Assembly: GCA_035373625.1 (NCBI GenBank)
Contig: DAOSNS010000002.1
Location: 186,001 to 250,000, forward strand
From: DSWT01 sp035373625
Lineage (GTDB): Bacteria; Chloroflexota; Anaerolineae; B4-G1; SLSP01
DNA: 64,000 nt
Reading direction: 5' to 3'
The notes below the pieces were generated by a model that was given only the letters and a program-made list of their open reading frames with translations, was not told the origin of the DNA and did not search any database. The translations under genes and the position numbers were made by a program. This document shows positions 33,721 through 43,124 of this stretch, in pieces; position 1 is the stretch's first letter, and every line of letters begins with the position of its first letter.

Positions 33721-34830
33721 ATGAATAAAACTATGATACCTATGTCCTTGCCCGAGATCAACGACGCCGACGTGCAAGCTGTGGTCGAAGTGGTACGTTC
33801 CGGCCGCCTGGCTCTCGGCCCGCAGGCGGTGGAATTCGAGCGGCTGGTCGCGGAGTACATCGGCGTCAAGCACGCGCTGGCGGTCAGTTCCGGGACGGCG
33901 GCGCTACACCTGCTGGTGCGCGCGCTGGGCCTGGGGCCGGGCGACGAAGTGCTTGTCCCCTCGTTCACGTTTGCTGCCAGCGTCAACGCGATCTTATACG
34001 AGGGCGCGACGCCGGTGTTTGTAGATATAGAGCCGGATACCTATAACCTCGACCCTCAGGACGTGGCGCGGAAAGTGACCTCACGCACCAAAGCCATCAT
34101 GGCCGTGGATGTTTTCGGTCATCCGGTGGAGTGGGATGCGATCCTGGAAGTGGCCGGACAGTATGGTTTGCGTGTGATTGACGATTCCTGCGAAGCATTG
34201 GGGGCAGAGTACAGGGGGCGCAAGCTCGGCAGTTTTGGGGATGGGGCGGCCTTCGCCTTCTACCCCAACAAGCAGATGACGGTGGGCGAGGGGGGCATCA
34301 TCGTCACGGACAACGACGAGATCGCCCGCCTGTGCCGCAGTATGCGCAATCAGGGCCGCCCGGAGATGGGCGCGTGGCTCGAACACGAACGCCTGGGCTA
34401 CAATTATCGCCTGGACGAAATGTCGGCGGCGCTGGGCGTCAGCCAGTTCAAGCGGCTGGAAACCTTCCTGGCCAAGCGGGAAAAGGTCGCGCAGATGTAC
34501 ACCCAACGGCTGCAAGCGCTGGATTGGGTGCGCCCGCCAGCGGTCAGGCCATACGTGCGGATGAGCTGGTTCGTCTATGTGGTGACATTAGCCGAAGGGC
34601 TGCGTCGCGATCCGGTCATCCAGAAAATGGAATCTCAGGGCATCCCGGCGCGCGGCTACTTCGCGCCCATCCACACACAACCCTACATCCGCGAGATATT
34701 CGGCGATCTGCAAGGGACTTTACCGGTCACTGAATCTATCGCGGATCGTACGCTGGCTTTGCCTTTTCATAACAATTTAAGTGAAACTGAGATAGAGATC
34801 GTGGTTAAGGCTTTAAAAGACGCCTTATAA
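33721..34830 (+). CDS. DegT/DnrJ/EryC1/StrS-family PLP sugar aminotransferase, PglE-like
   Basis: A 369-residue aminotransferase. Visible marks are LGPQAVEFERLVAEYIGVKH, SSGTAALHLLVRALGLGPGD, the Asp-containing block DDSCEALGAEYRGRKLG, and FYPNKQMTVGEGG in which the Lys would bind PLP. It would aminate the 4-keto position of a UDP-4-keto-6-deoxy sugar made by a dehydratase such as the one encoded at 34966. The start follows the acetyltransferase by 11 bases with AAGGAG upstream. A hairpin ends the operon. Confidence 0.92.
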   Translation: MNKTMIPMSLPEINDADVQAVVEVVRSGRLALGPQAVEFERLVAEYIGVKHALAVSSGTAALHLLVRALGLGPGDEVLVPSFTFAASVNAILYEGATPVFVDIEPDTYNLDPQDVARKVTSRTKAIMAVDVFGHPVEWDAILEVAGQYGLRVIDDSCEALGAEYRGRKLGSFGDGAAFAFYPNKQMTVGEGGIIVTDNDEIARLCRSMRNQGRPEMGAWLEHERLGYNYRLDEMSAALGVSQFKRLETFLAKREKVAQMYTQRLQALDWVRPPAVRPYVRMSWFVYVVTLAEGLRRDPVIQKMESQGIPARGYFAPIHTQPYIREIFGDLQGTLPVTESIADRTLALPFHNNLSETEIEIVVKALKDAL

Positions 34831-34855
34831 AATCACCCCTGGAGAGCCTATATAT

Positions 34856-34889
34856 CACAGAGGCGCACGCAACCATTGCGCCTTTGTGT
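34856..34889 (+). terminator. Hairpin after the aminotransferase gene
   Basis: The arms CACAGAGGCGCA and TGCGCCTTTGTG pair with two mismatches around a 9-10 base loop. The hairpin lies 26 bases after the stop codon; the tail is only moderately T-rich. Confidence 0.55.
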
Positions 34890-34903
34890 GTATATGTTAC
34901 AAT
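34876..34903 (+). promoter_or_regulatory. Candidate promoter of the PglF-like gene
   Basis: TTGCGC (34876-34881) and TACAAT (34898-34903), 16 bases apart, overlap the preceding hairpin. The -35 is the same hexamer as that proposed for ssb. Confidence 0.4.
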
Positions 34904-34908
34904 AATGG

Positions 34909-34943
34909 CATCCTGGAGATGCATATCGTGTTTTTCCAGGATG
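34909..34943 (+). promoter_or_regulatory. 5'-UTR inverted repeat before the PglF-like gene
   Basis: CATCCTGGA (34909-34917) and TCCAGGATG (34935-34943) form a perfect 9-bp stem with a 17-base loop, between the predicted promoter and the ribosome-binding region. It may be a leader hairpin or operator. Confidence 0.45.
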
Positions 34944-34965
34944 GTAGTTATTGAGGGGGATAACC

Positions 34966-36933
34966 ATGAAGACTCAGAATAAAAACCCCGTGGGGTTGCG
35001 GGTACGGTATTTACTTTGGATTGACCTGTTATGTATCATACTTTCGATCGTCTTCAGCTTTGTGATCCGCTACGAAGCCCTCCTTCGGGTATGGCCCTAT
35101 CTTAAACGCAATTGGATCTTGTTTGTCCTGATCCCACTGGTGCGGCTGCCGCTGTACTATGTTTTTCGGCTGTATCGGCGTCTGTGGCGCTATGCCAGTA
35201 TTCAGGAATTCAAGACCATTCTTCTGAGCGGTGCATCGGGATCATTGTTGATTTACCTCGCCAACTTTGGCTTGTTGCCGCTATTGGGAATCCCCTATTG
35301 CCCCTCACGTTCGATTTGGGCGTTGGAGGGTGGGGCGAGCATTGCGTTGTTAGGAGCCACGCGGTTGTTGCTGCGGCTATGGCAGGCGCGAATAACGCCA
35401 CAAGATGCCGCACGGCTTAAGGTGTTGATACAAAACCCACGACGTGTTCTCATCGCTGGGGCCGGTGATGCCGGAGCGATGATACTGCGGGAGGTGCAAA
35501 ATAACCCGAGGATTGGTTTGAATGTAGTGGGTTTTGTGGATGATAATCCTAATAAGTTACACATGCATATCTACGGTATACAGGTGTTGGGGACGCGGGA
35601 TGATATTCCGGCATTGGCCAAGAAAATGCGTATTGACGAAGTGATTATCGCTATGCCCACGGCGCCCGGGAAAGAAATTCGTGCCATCAAAGGGATTTGT
35701 GAAGCGGCCCATGTGTCTTATAAGACAGTTCCCGGCGTTTATGAATTGATTGATGGCAGTGTGAGCGTCAATCAACTGCGCGAAGTACAAATCGAAGACT
35801 TGCTGCGGCGTAATGTCGTGACATTAGGGACAGAGGGTATGGCATATCTGCGCGATGCTGTCGTGATGGTGACAGGTGCGGGCGGTTCGATCGGATCAGA
35901 ACTATGTCGCCAGATTGCAGCACAACGTCCTCGATGTTTGGTTTTGTTGGATCAAGGCGAAAGTGCCGTGTACTATATTGATTTGGAACTGCGGCGTCGT
36001 TTCCCTTCACTGGAGATTGCTCCGGTCATCGCCGATATCCGCGATCCAGCACGCCTGGAGCGGGTGATGGCGCGTTATACTCCTGAGATTATCTTCCATG
36101 CTGCGGCTTACAAACATGTGCCGCTGATGGAACTTAATCCCGAAGAGGCGATTCTGAACAATGTTCAGGGAAGTCGTAACCTACTACAGGTAGCCGAGCG
36201 TTATAATGTCAGGCGTTTTGTGTTGATCTCCACCGATAAAGCTGTACACCCTTCTAACTTTATGGGTGCCAGCAAACGTATCGTTGAATTGTTGGTTCAA
36301 GATGCTGCCAGGCGCAGTGGGCGCAACTTTGTGGCCGTGCGCTTTGGCAATGTATTGGGTAGCGAGGGCAGTGTCGTCCCCCTGTTCAAACAGCAAATTG
36401 CAGCCGGCGGTCCGGTGACTGTGACGCATCCCGATATGACACGTTATTTCATGACGATCCCCGAAGCAGTCCAACTGGTCATCCAGGCTGCGGTTCTGGG
36501 TAAGGGGGGCGAAATCTTTGTTCTGGATATGGGTGAACCGGTGAAAATTGTAGACCTGGCACGTGACTTGATCACCCTTTCGGGCTTGCAGCCGGATAGA
36601 GACATCGAGATTGTATTTACCGGGCTACGTCCCGGCGAAAAACTTGAAGAGTCCTTGTTCAATAAAACTGAATCCTACACCTTGACAGCGCACGAAAAGA
36701 TATTTGTGGTCACAGAAAAAATGCCGATTGAGAGTCAAGCATTGCAATGGGGCGTGCAGAAGCTCATCCGCATGGCGCAGGATGGCGATGTGGAAAACTT
36801 GTGGGCCAGCATTCAGGCGATTGTTCCTGAGTGTCAGCGCCTTCCTGGGGATAAGGGACCACTTATTATACAAGAAAAGATCGCGTCGGTTTGTGGTGGG
36901 GCTGTATCGGCTGCGCTGGAAGCTTCTGCTTAA
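34966..36933 (+). CDS. Membrane-bound nucleotide-sugar 4,6-dehydratase, PglF/CapD-like
   Basis: A 655-residue protein. ATG 34966 follows GAGGGGGAT. Residues about 10-140 hold four membrane helices. A first Rossmann domain (RRVLIAGAGDAGAMILREV) is followed by the catalytic SDR domain starting VMVTGAGGSIGSELC. Other marks are HAAAYKHVPLMELNP, STDKAVHPSNFMGASKR with the catalytic residues, and LRPGEKLEE. The enzyme removes water from UDP-GlcNAc to give the 4-keto-6-deoxy sugar. It supplies the substrate of the aminotransferase encoded just upstream, completing a PglF/E/D/C set. Its own promoter suggests separate control. Confidence 0.92.
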   Translation: MKTQNKNPVGLRVRYLLWIDLLCIILSIVFSFVIRYEALLRVWPYLKRNWILFVLIPLVRLPLYYVFRLYRRLWRYASIQEFKTILLSGASGSLLIYLANFGLLPLLGIPYCPSRSIWALEGGASIALLGATRLLLRLWQARITPQDAARLKVLIQNPRRVLIAGAGDAGAMILREVQNNPRIGLNVVGFVDDNPNKLHMHIYGIQVLGTRDDIPALAKKMRIDEVIIAMPTAPGKEIRAIKGICEAAHVSYKTVPGVYELIDGSVSVNQLREVQIEDLLRRNVVTLGTEGMAYLRDAVVMVTGAGGSIGSELCRQIAAQRPRCLVLLDQGESAVYYIDLELRRRFPSLEIAPVIADIRDPARLERVMARYTPEIIFHAAAYKHVPLMELNPEEAILNNVQGSRNLLQVAERYNVRRFVLISTDKAVHPSNFMGASKRIVELLVQDAARRSGRNFVAVRFGNVLGSEGSVVPLFKQQIAAGGPVTVTHPDMTRYFMTIPEAVQLVIQAAVLGKGGEIFVLDMGEPVKIVDLARDLITLSGLQPDRDIEIVFTGLRPGEKLEESLFNKTESYTLTAHEKIFVVTEKMPIESQALQWGVQKLIRMAQDGDVENLWASIQAIVPECQRLPGDKGPLIIQEKIASVCGGAVSAALEASA

Positions 36934-36953
36934 TTTATGATTCCCAGGTGACT

Positions 36954-38261
36954 ATGTCGGCAAAAAAACCGAGCTATGTGCGACGAGGAGCTGCCTGGAT
37001 TGCCTGTCACGAGATCTGGCTTGTGATCCTGGGTGTTTTGTTAGCATCGGCCTCAATACGGTTTGCGCTGTGGGGATTGGGCCTGTTAGTGGGGATGTGG
37101 CTCATTCGTTGGGTTGGATACGGTCGGCCTACGTTGCAGACGCCAGTGGATTGGCCCGTCGTTATATTGCTCGGTATGGGGGGGATAACCTGGTGGGTCA
37201 CAGCGGACCAGGACGCGACATTCCTTGCGCTCAGCCGCTTGCTGGCCGGTGTATCGTTGATGTATAGCCTGGTCAACTGGGCCACTACACGTACCCGTTT
37301 GCTTTTGATCTTGTGGGGAGGAACGTTGAGCGCGCTGGTGTTGGCGTTGGCAACACCGCTGCTCATCCCCAGGCAGAACTTTACCCCGTTCCTTTCCTGG
37401 TATGCGCGCCTTCCGCACCTGGAAGACCCTCTGAATCCTAATATGGTGGCGGGTGCATTGGTAATGCTGTTGCCTTTTCCGCTAGCGGGCGGTATTTTGC
37501 TGTTAAAATGGAAATTGGCCTCTCTTACTAAACGCAGATTCTCTGTGCCTATGGTAAGGTTTCTACAGCTTTGGCGCATGGTCAGTATACCAACGACATT
37601 GGTATTGTTAGGGGGCTTGTTTTTCACGCAATCGCGGGGTGCCTGGTTGGCAACCGGCGGCGTCGGTTTTATCATCGGTGTGGGATTAACACCACTGTTC
37701 CTGGCGGTGCTGCTATTGCCGATGTTAGGCGGCGGCTGGTTGATATGGCAAGGACGGTTTATGGGCTTCCTGGATGCTTTGGGTTCCGGAGGTGGTATTG
37801 TGGGATGGGCGCAACGAGTAGAGATTTGGAGCCGTGCTCTGTATATTATTCAGGATTTTCCATTTACCGGCGCGGGTGCCAATACCTATTCTCAAGTTGT
37901 GAGTGTGCTTTATCCGCTGTTTTTGGTTCCGCCGACCACCGTTATTCCCCATGCGCACAATCTGTTTTTGCAGGTAGCGATTGACTTAGGGATACCGGGC
38001 CTGATCGCGTTTATAGCTATTGTGTTGAGCGTGTTCTTTTGTGCTGCGCGATGTGTACGTCATTGTGCTGCCGATCCTATCCGACAAGCAGCAGCCTGGG
38101 CAGGAATGGCGAGTTTAACAGCCATGTTGATTCATGGATTGGTAGATGCTACGACGTGGATTGTCGGCTGGGGGGCACCATTGCCCTGGTTGATGTTCGG
38201 GTTAATCCTGGCTACTGCGCTTCACAACGATTCCGATGTTTTAATTGACACACCCGATTAG
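36954..38261 (+). CDS. O-antigen ligase-like membrane protein (Wzy_C domain)
   Basis: A 435-residue protein with about ten to twelve membrane helices. ATG 36954 has AGGTG at 36945-36949; the longer in-frame extension overlaps the PglF-like gene and is rejected. The Wzy_C-type outer loop is visible as FTQSRGAWLATGG, WAQRVEIWSRALYIIQDFPF and HAHNLFLQVAIDLGIPG, with the His-Ala-His-Asn of ligases. It would attach finished glycan to a lipid or protein, or act as a second polymerase beside the Wzy-like gene at 25290. Sequence alone does not decide. Confidence 0.85.
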   Translation: MSAKKPSYVRRGAAWIACHEIWLVILGVLLASASIRFALWGLGLLVGMWLIRWVGYGRPTLQTPVDWPVVILLGMGGITWWVTADQDATFLALSRLLAGVSLMYSLVNWATTRTRLLLILWGGTLSALVLALATPLLIPRQNFTPFLSWYARLPHLEDPLNPNMVAGALVMLLPFPLAGGILLLKWKLASLTKRRFSVPMVRFLQLWRMVSIPTTLVLLGGLFFTQSRGAWLATGGVGFIIGVGLTPLFLAVLLLPMLGGGWLIWQGRFMGFLDALGSGGGIVGWAQRVEIWSRALYIIQDFPFTGAGANTYSQVVSVLYPLFLVPPTTVIPHAHNLFLQVAIDLGIPGLIAFIAIVLSVFFCAARCVRHCAADPIRQAAAWAGMASLTAMLIHGLVDATTWIVGWGAPLPWLMFGLILATALHNDSDVLIDTPD

Positions 38262-38284
38262 CCCCAGGCAGGTAAGGGAATGAA

Positions 38285-39439
38285 ATGAATAGCAATGACG
38301 ATGGTCTCTCGCCTTATCTGGCTTTGTGGTTGCAGGGTGAATGTCGTGTATCTGAAGGAAACTTGCTCGCATGGCTCCGCGCGCAACGATTGTTGCCGCT
38401 CTTGATGTGGCGCGCGCAACAGCAAGGCTGGGATTTTCCATCAACATTTGTGTGCGCTGCGCGCGAAGCGCAGTATCGTGAGCAGGCGCAGCAAACAGTA
38501 GCCGAAAATCAGTTGCACGTCTTTGGATCCTTAGCACAATCTTTGAATATCCCAGTCGTGCTGGTCAAGGGCGCTGCTGTAGCGCAGGTCTATCCCCAAC
38601 CCTGGATGCGGCCCTATACAGATATAGACCTTCTGGTTTCTGAGGTGCACATAGGGGACTTCCTGGCGGCGTTGGCAACCCTGGGTTATGTCCCGGTAGA
38701 GAAATCGGTAGGGCAGCGTGGTTATCATGTTCCTCCATTGGTTCCACAAGGCGTCGGAGTCAAAGTCGAAGTGCATACTGCGCTGGCGCGCGAGCGTGAG
38801 CGGGTTCGATTCACGTTTGAGGAGTGGTATGATGACCTGCGCCCCTGGAGTGCTGCTCCTGGCCTGTGGATTCCCGATACTACAGATCATGCTCTCTATT
38901 TGATTCACCATGCAATTGTGCATCATGAGCTCATGCTGGGACTGTTACCGATTGCTGACTTGTATTTCTGGACACAGGGTTGGGATATTTACACCTGGCA
39001 GCAGTTGGCATGTAAGGCTTCGACTGCCGGTCTACACCGAGTGGTCGGCTTAGCATTGGCATTGATGGCATGGGCATGGGATATTGACTGGCCGGAAGAT
39101 ATCTGCCAACTCTTTCCCCGCCCGGCTGGCGATGTTCTGAAAATTGCACAGCGCCTCGTGATTGGTGAGGGAGTGCAGAAAATGCCAAATGTATGGCGTG
39201 ACTTAACCGAGCATAACATGCGTGGACTCTTGAAATATTTGAGTCTGGTCGTATTTGGTGATCCCGGTACCCGGCGTGCTCTACCGTGGAAGGCACGCGC
39301 GCGTTTTTATCTTCAACGCCCTTTTCATCTGTTAAATCATCACGCCCCCACGCTCTGGAAATTGCTGTGTGGGGACCGTCAAACGCGAGCTGCCTGGCAG
39401 GCACAACGGCGATTACAAGCATGGATTCAGGATCAGTGA
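38285..39439 (+). CDS. NTP_transf_5-type nucleotidyltransferase family protein
   Basis: A 384-residue cytoplasmic protein. The family block is VVLVKGAAVAQVYPQPWMRP followed by YTDIDLLVSE, with the Asp-x-Asp of the Pol-beta-like fold. The rest is helical and rich in Trp and Arg, typical of the family (uncharacterised in most settings). Members occur in polysaccharide loci and, in a known case (PsmN in the pseudomycoidin locus), modify a lasso peptide. An HprK-like kinase and a PqqD protein follow a few genes later, so a common modification role is conceivable. The target is unknown. Confidence 0.8.
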   Translation: MNSNDDGLSPYLALWLQGECRVSEGNLLAWLRAQRLLPLLMWRAQQQGWDFPSTFVCAAREAQYREQAQQTVAENQLHVFGSLAQSLNIPVVLVKGAAVAQVYPQPWMRPYTDIDLLVSEVHIGDFLAALATLGYVPVEKSVGQRGYHVPPLVPQGVGVKVEVHTALARERERVRFTFEEWYDDLRPWSAAPGLWIPDTTDHALYLIHHAIVHHELMLGLLPIADLYFWTQGWDIYTWQQLACKASTAGLHRVVGLALALMAWAWDIDWPEDICQLFPRPAGDVLKIAQRLVIGEGVQKMPNVWRDLTEHNMRGLLKYLSLVVFGDPGTRRALPWKARARFYLQRPFHLLNHHAPTLWKLLCGDRQTRAAWQAQRRLQAWIQDQ

Positions 39440-39577
39440 TTGGATTGCGATTGCATCAATTTTTCGTGGTCTGGCACGTCGGTTTGTCGGTGGAGCGAGG
39501 GATAACTGAAATTGTGCCCTGAACTTGTTCAGAACTCCAGTACGCCACCGGAAATCCCGAAAAAGCCTGCCCTTCAT

Positions 39578-39605
39578 TTGTATCTCCCCCCGCGTGTGTT
39601 ATAAT
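39578..39605 (+). promoter_or_regulatory. Candidate promoter of the Wzz-like gene
   Basis: A consensus -10 TATAAT (39600-39605) is preceded at 16 bases by TTGTAT (39578-39583). The rest of the 251-base spacer 39440-39690 shows no other gene or strong structure. Confidence 0.55.
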
Positions 39606-39690
39606 CTCATAGCTTTATCAATGTCCACAAATGGCTGCAGATGAATAACCTTTGCATCGCACTATCGTACATCAGGAGGATAATTCGGGG

Positions 39691-41784
39691 ATGGAAGAAG
39701 AAATAGATTTGCGGGTTTACCTTGACGTTTTGCTCAAATGGTGGTGGCTGATTGCTGTGGCAGCCGCAGGTTTGGGAGTTATAGCCCTGCTTGTCAGTCT
39801 TGTAATGCCACCGGAATACGAAGCGACCGCCAGTGTTGTTTCACTTAAGAGCCGTGCCGAAATCTCTTTGGGATCGGGGTTTCGCACGATTACAGAAGAC
39901 AACGTCAACTATGGGAACATGGTTGGCTCAACGGCGGTCGTTGAGCGGATGCAGCAACGCTTAAACACGCTGGCCGGAGTGGTCAAGAACGGCGCCATCG
40001 CTCAGGAAGTGGCTCAGCAGTTGAGCGAATACCTCGATGAGGAAGACCGCGATCCTACCCAATTGCTAGGATATGTTGAAGGCCGCGTCTTGGAACTGAA
40101 AGAGGGCGGAACAGGAGGGGGAGGCGGTGACACGATTCAAATTGTGGTTTCCCACAAAGACCCTGTGATCGCGGCACGGATTGCCAATGCCTGGGCCCAA
40201 TCTTATGAGACCTATATTAATAAGATCTACGGCGAAGCATCCCTTTCGCCTTTTATGGACATCCAAACCCAGCTGCAACAGGCTCGCGCCGAGTATGACG
40301 CCGCCCAGGAAGCCTATTTAAAGTTTATCTCCGAGGACGATCGAATCAATGAAATCCAACGCCAGATAGATGAGGAAACCGTTATCATCAATAACCTGCG
40401 CACGGCCCGGCAAACGGCCATCTCTGCCGTTGTGGATAAAGAAGTCCAGGTGCGCCAGGCCTTGATTGACGCTTATCTCAGCGATGCCCAAGCCAATCGC
40501 CTGTTTGCTTTTGAGAAAGGGCAGAATGCTAAACGTGAAATTCTGGGCGCCTTGATTGATTCAGAGATCTCCAATCGTTTGGCCGTGATCCACCGCGACC
40601 GTGACATCCGTGAACAACTGTTTAAGACGGCCATCAGTGCAGAGATTGCCGCGCGGTTGCAGGTCTTTGAGCAAGAACGAGATGCTCTACGTGTGGATCT
40701 GGAAGAAGATTACAACCGCAAGCGGCGCGTAGAGAATTTGATGGAGGAGGCGGAAATGATGCGCGAGCAGCTTATCCGGGGAGGAGAGGCCAGCGCGCGC
40801 AGCAACGGCCTGGCGTTGTTGGCCTTCAAGTCACGGGTGTTTAGCACCGCCGAGGGATTGCCTTTCGATCGTCTGGATTTGCAAGCTGCCTCCATTGATG
40901 CTTTAAACCCTGACCGCAGCGCCGCCGAGCAGATCGCCGATCTGGACGCTTTGATCACAGCCATGCACCAGGAAGTACAGCGTTTGGAAGCTGCGATCCG
41001 GGAAAAATCAACTGCGCGTCTGAACGGTGAAGGGTATCAGTTCCTCGATTTGCTTTCACCCGACTATCTCACACTTTCTCTCACCCAGACTTTAGGGGTA
41101 GATGATGCTCTGGTTGCCTCCGCACTCATTTCTCCCAATCTCAGCGATTTCATTTTGGAACGCTATGCGGATATGTTTCAAGTTGGCTCTCTGGCGTTGA
41201 GTGCGCAACATGTAGCCACGGATACGCAACTCTTTGGGGAGATCGAGAAACTCTACCCTGAGTTGTATACCAAAGATCCCTGGATGGAATTGTCGGATTT
41301 GATTCCTGAAACTCCTGAACTGGTGAGTCTGGCTAATCAGATGGCCGATGACCTCTTGAAAATGAAAGGTCTGGAAAAGCTTTTGACCTCCTCGGCATTG
41401 GATGAACCCTTATCCAAAGAGATCGCCCAACGTGAATTACGGGTGCGTGGTTTGGATGCCGAAGTCTCTCGCCTGGTTCAGGAAAAGAAAGATTTGGAAC
41501 AGAATCGCGATTTGACCTGGCAGGCATACTCGGTTTTGCTTTCCAAGGCCCAAGAAGTGACGATTGCTTCTGCCTCAGAAGGCAGCGAGGTGCGTTTTGC
41601 CTCGCCGGCGCTGCCGCCACGCAAGCCGGCAAGTCCCAAGAAACTGCGGAATACGGCCATCGGCATCGCCGTTGGATTGATGGGCGGGGTAGTCGGGGCG
41701 TTCTTGTTTAATTATCTGGGCCTTGATAGTCACCCCCGCGTTTTCTGGACGCAGATAACCAAACGGAAACCGGTCAGCGCCTGA
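39691..41784 (+). CDS. Wzz-type polysaccharide co-polymerase (chain-length determinant domain)
   Basis: A 697-residue inner-membrane protein. ATG 39691 lies 11 bases after AGGAGG; upstream in-frame TTG 39652 is less likely. The N-terminus has EEEIDLRVYLDVLLKWWWLI then a membrane helix, the Wzz start. The long middle section is alpha-helical with coiled coils, for example QTQLQQARAEYDAAQEAYLK. A second membrane helix (NTAIGIAVGLMGGVVGAFLF) lies near the C-terminus. There is no tyrosine-kinase P-loop, so it is a stand-alone co-polymerase that would set chain length with the Wzy-like protein. The middle region is roughly twice as long as in typical Wzz. Confidence 0.85.
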   Translation: MEEEIDLRVYLDVLLKWWWLIAVAAAGLGVIALLVSLVMPPEYEATASVVSLKSRAEISLGSGFRTITEDNVNYGNMVGSTAVVERMQQRLNTLAGVVKNGAIAQEVAQQLSEYLDEEDRDPTQLLGYVEGRVLELKEGGTGGGGGDTIQIVVSHKDPVIAARIANAWAQSYETYINKIYGEASLSPFMDIQTQLQQARAEYDAAQEAYLKFISEDDRINEIQRQIDEETVIINNLRTARQTAISAVVDKEVQVRQALIDAYLSDAQANRLFAFEKGQNAKREILGALIDSEISNRLAVIHRDRDIREQLFKTAISAEIAARLQVFEQERDALRVDLEEDYNRKRRVENLMEEAEMMREQLIRGGEASARSNGLALLAFKSRVFSTAEGLPFDRLDLQAASIDALNPDRSAAEQIADLDALITAMHQEVQRLEAAIREKSTARLNGEGYQFLDLLSPDYLTLSLTQTLGVDDALVASALISPNLSDFILERYADMFQVGSLALSAQHVATDTQLFGEIEKLYPELYTKDPWMELSDLIPETPELVSLANQMADDLLKMKGLEKLLTSSALDEPLSKEIAQRELRVRGLDAEVSRLVQEKKDLEQNRDLTWQAYSVLLSKAQEVTIASASEGSEVRFASPALPPRKPASPKKLRNTAIGIAVGLMGGVVGAFLFNYLGLDSHPRVFWTQITKRKPVSA

Positions 41785-41880
41785 GTCCGCTATGACTTAA
41801 CAGGCAGGTGTGCCATCTTTTGACGGGATTAACGGGCTAACCCCCCAACGTTCTGACGATCTGCTGGAGATTTGCCGGGT

Positions 41881-42324
41881 TTGACGAATCAGACGAGGAA
41901 TGTTTTCCCCTGGGGACGCACGCTGCTGGGGCTGATGTTGCTCATCGGCGGGATGGTGTTGCTGTTGCGCGACATCCCGCCGGTGTTGCTTATCTGGGAG
42001 ACGGCCAGCGAGGTGGGCACGGCCGGCTTCAATGTCTACCGTGCCGAGGTGCCCGACGGCGACTTTGTGCAGGTCAACCCCACATTGATTCCCGCTGCCG
42101 GCGATGAACTGGTCGGCGCGAGCTATCGCTTCGCTGACGACAACGTCGCGCCGGGACGCCGCTACCGCTATCGCATCGAGGAGGTCGAGTGGAACGGCGC
42201 GATCAACACCTACCCCGAAACGGTGACGGTGCGCGCCGGTCTGCCGCGTTTTTGGACCAAAGTTGAGGGCGGACTGCTGGTGTTGTTGGCGCTGTGGGTG
42301 CTGTGGCGGAGCTTCAAACGATGA
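41881..42324 (+). CDS. Small protein with two membrane helices flanking a fibronectin-like domain
   Basis: A 147-residue protein. TTG 41881 is chosen with GGAG at 41866-41869; another in-frame TTG at 41872 is too close to it. A helix (LLGLMLLIGGMVLLL) near residues 13-27 and a C-terminal helix (GGLLVLLALWVLW) bracket about 90 residues of beta-rich sequence with the fibronectin type III style ending YRFADDNVAPGRRYRYRIEE. The domain should face outside. The gene overlaps the next by four bases, so it is coupled to the HprK-like kinase. I know no assigned function. Confidence 0.65.
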   Translation: MTNQTRNVFPWGRTLLGLMLLIGGMVLLLRDIPPVLLIWETASEVGTAGFNVYRAEVPDGDFVQVNPTLIPAAGDELVGASYRFADDNVAPGRRYRYRIEEVEWNGAINTYPETVTVRAGLPRFWTKVEGGLLVLLALWVLWRSFKR

Positions 42325-43124
42325 ACGTCGTCCCCTTCGTCCTGGGCATTGCGGGAACGTCGCTGCGGGTGTTCGGCCCGGAAATCTGGCTGATACCACT
42401 CCGCACAGCCTGGGCCGCCTGGATGCCGACGGAGGAGACGCCGGCATGGGATGTAAAACTGACCGTGGATGCACACCTGGCGGCGCCGCAAGGACCGCTG
42501 TTTGATGTGCGCCCGCAGTGTCGGGGAGGCGTGTGTGCCTTGTGCGCGCCGGGCTTCCAGGCTACGGTGGACGCCGGACAGGGCATGGGACATCTCTGCG
42601 CGCACCCCGACGCAACCCCTGCCGATATTGGCTATTTCCTTCGGGTTGTCCTGGCGTTGCAAGCCTTTACGCGCGGCGGCCTTCTCTTTCACGCTGCCGG
42701 AGTGGCGCATCACGGCAAGGGATATGCCTTGTTCGGCGTCTCCGGAAGTGGTAAGACAACGGCGGCGCATTTCTCCGCGCCGGATCCGGTGCTTAACGAT
42801 GATTTGCTGCTCCTGTGGCCTTCCGCGGCGGGTTGGCAGATATATGCTACACCCTTCGGCAAACGCCGCGGCGCCGTGCGCTGTGTGGCGCTTCACGGCT
42901 TGTTGCGGCTGGTGAAGGATAGCGACGTTTTCCTGGCACCCATGACGTCGGCACAGGCGCTTGGTGAGCTGGTCGCCAATACGCCGGTGCTCTCTGCGGA
43001 TCCGCTGTGGTTGCCGGAGGTTCTGGCGCGTTGGGAGACCGTGCTGGCCCACATACCGGCCTGCGCGCTGCATTTCCGGCGCGATTCAACATTTTGGGAG
43101 GTTATTGATGCCGAGTTGGGATGA
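42321..43124 (+). CDS. HPr-kinase-like / serine-kinase family P-loop protein
   Basis: A 267-residue protein with the HprK-type P-loop GVSGSGKTT near residue 138, preceded by LLFHAAGVAHHGKGYALF and followed by the acidic block VLNDDLLLL. It lacks the N-terminal HPr kinase domain of Firmicutes HprK. Short HprK-like kinases occur with PqqD proteins and NTP_transf_5 proteins in RiPP and polysaccharide loci, where one (ThcoK-type) phosphorylates a lasso peptide. Here no precursor peptide or cyclase was found. ATG overlaps the preceding stop, and the PqqD gene starts 17 bases before its end. Confidence 0.78.
   Translation: MNVVPFVLGIAGTSLRVFGPEIWLIPLRTAWAAWMPTEETPAWDVKLTVDAHLAAPQGPLFDVRPQCRGGVCALCAPGFQATVDAGQGMGHLCAHPDATPADIGYFLRVVLALQAFTRGGLLFHAAGVAHHGKGYALFGVSGSGKTTAAHFSAPDPVLNDDLLLLWPSAAGWQIYATPFGKRRGAVRCVALHGLLRLVKDSDVFLAPMTSAQALGELVANTPVLSADPLWLPEVLARWETVLAHIPACALHFRRDSTFWEVIDAELG

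Noticed and set aside
39443..39522. Short frame considered as a possible lasso or RiPP precursor near the nucleotidyltransferase gene
   Set aside because: No ribosome-binding site, no leader-core layout and no expected Thr or ring-forming residue pattern; it is only the continuation of a shadow frame.
41785..41880. Possible terminator after the Wzz-like gene
   Set aside because: Only a weak GGG/CCC pairing is visible; no convincing stem or T-run.
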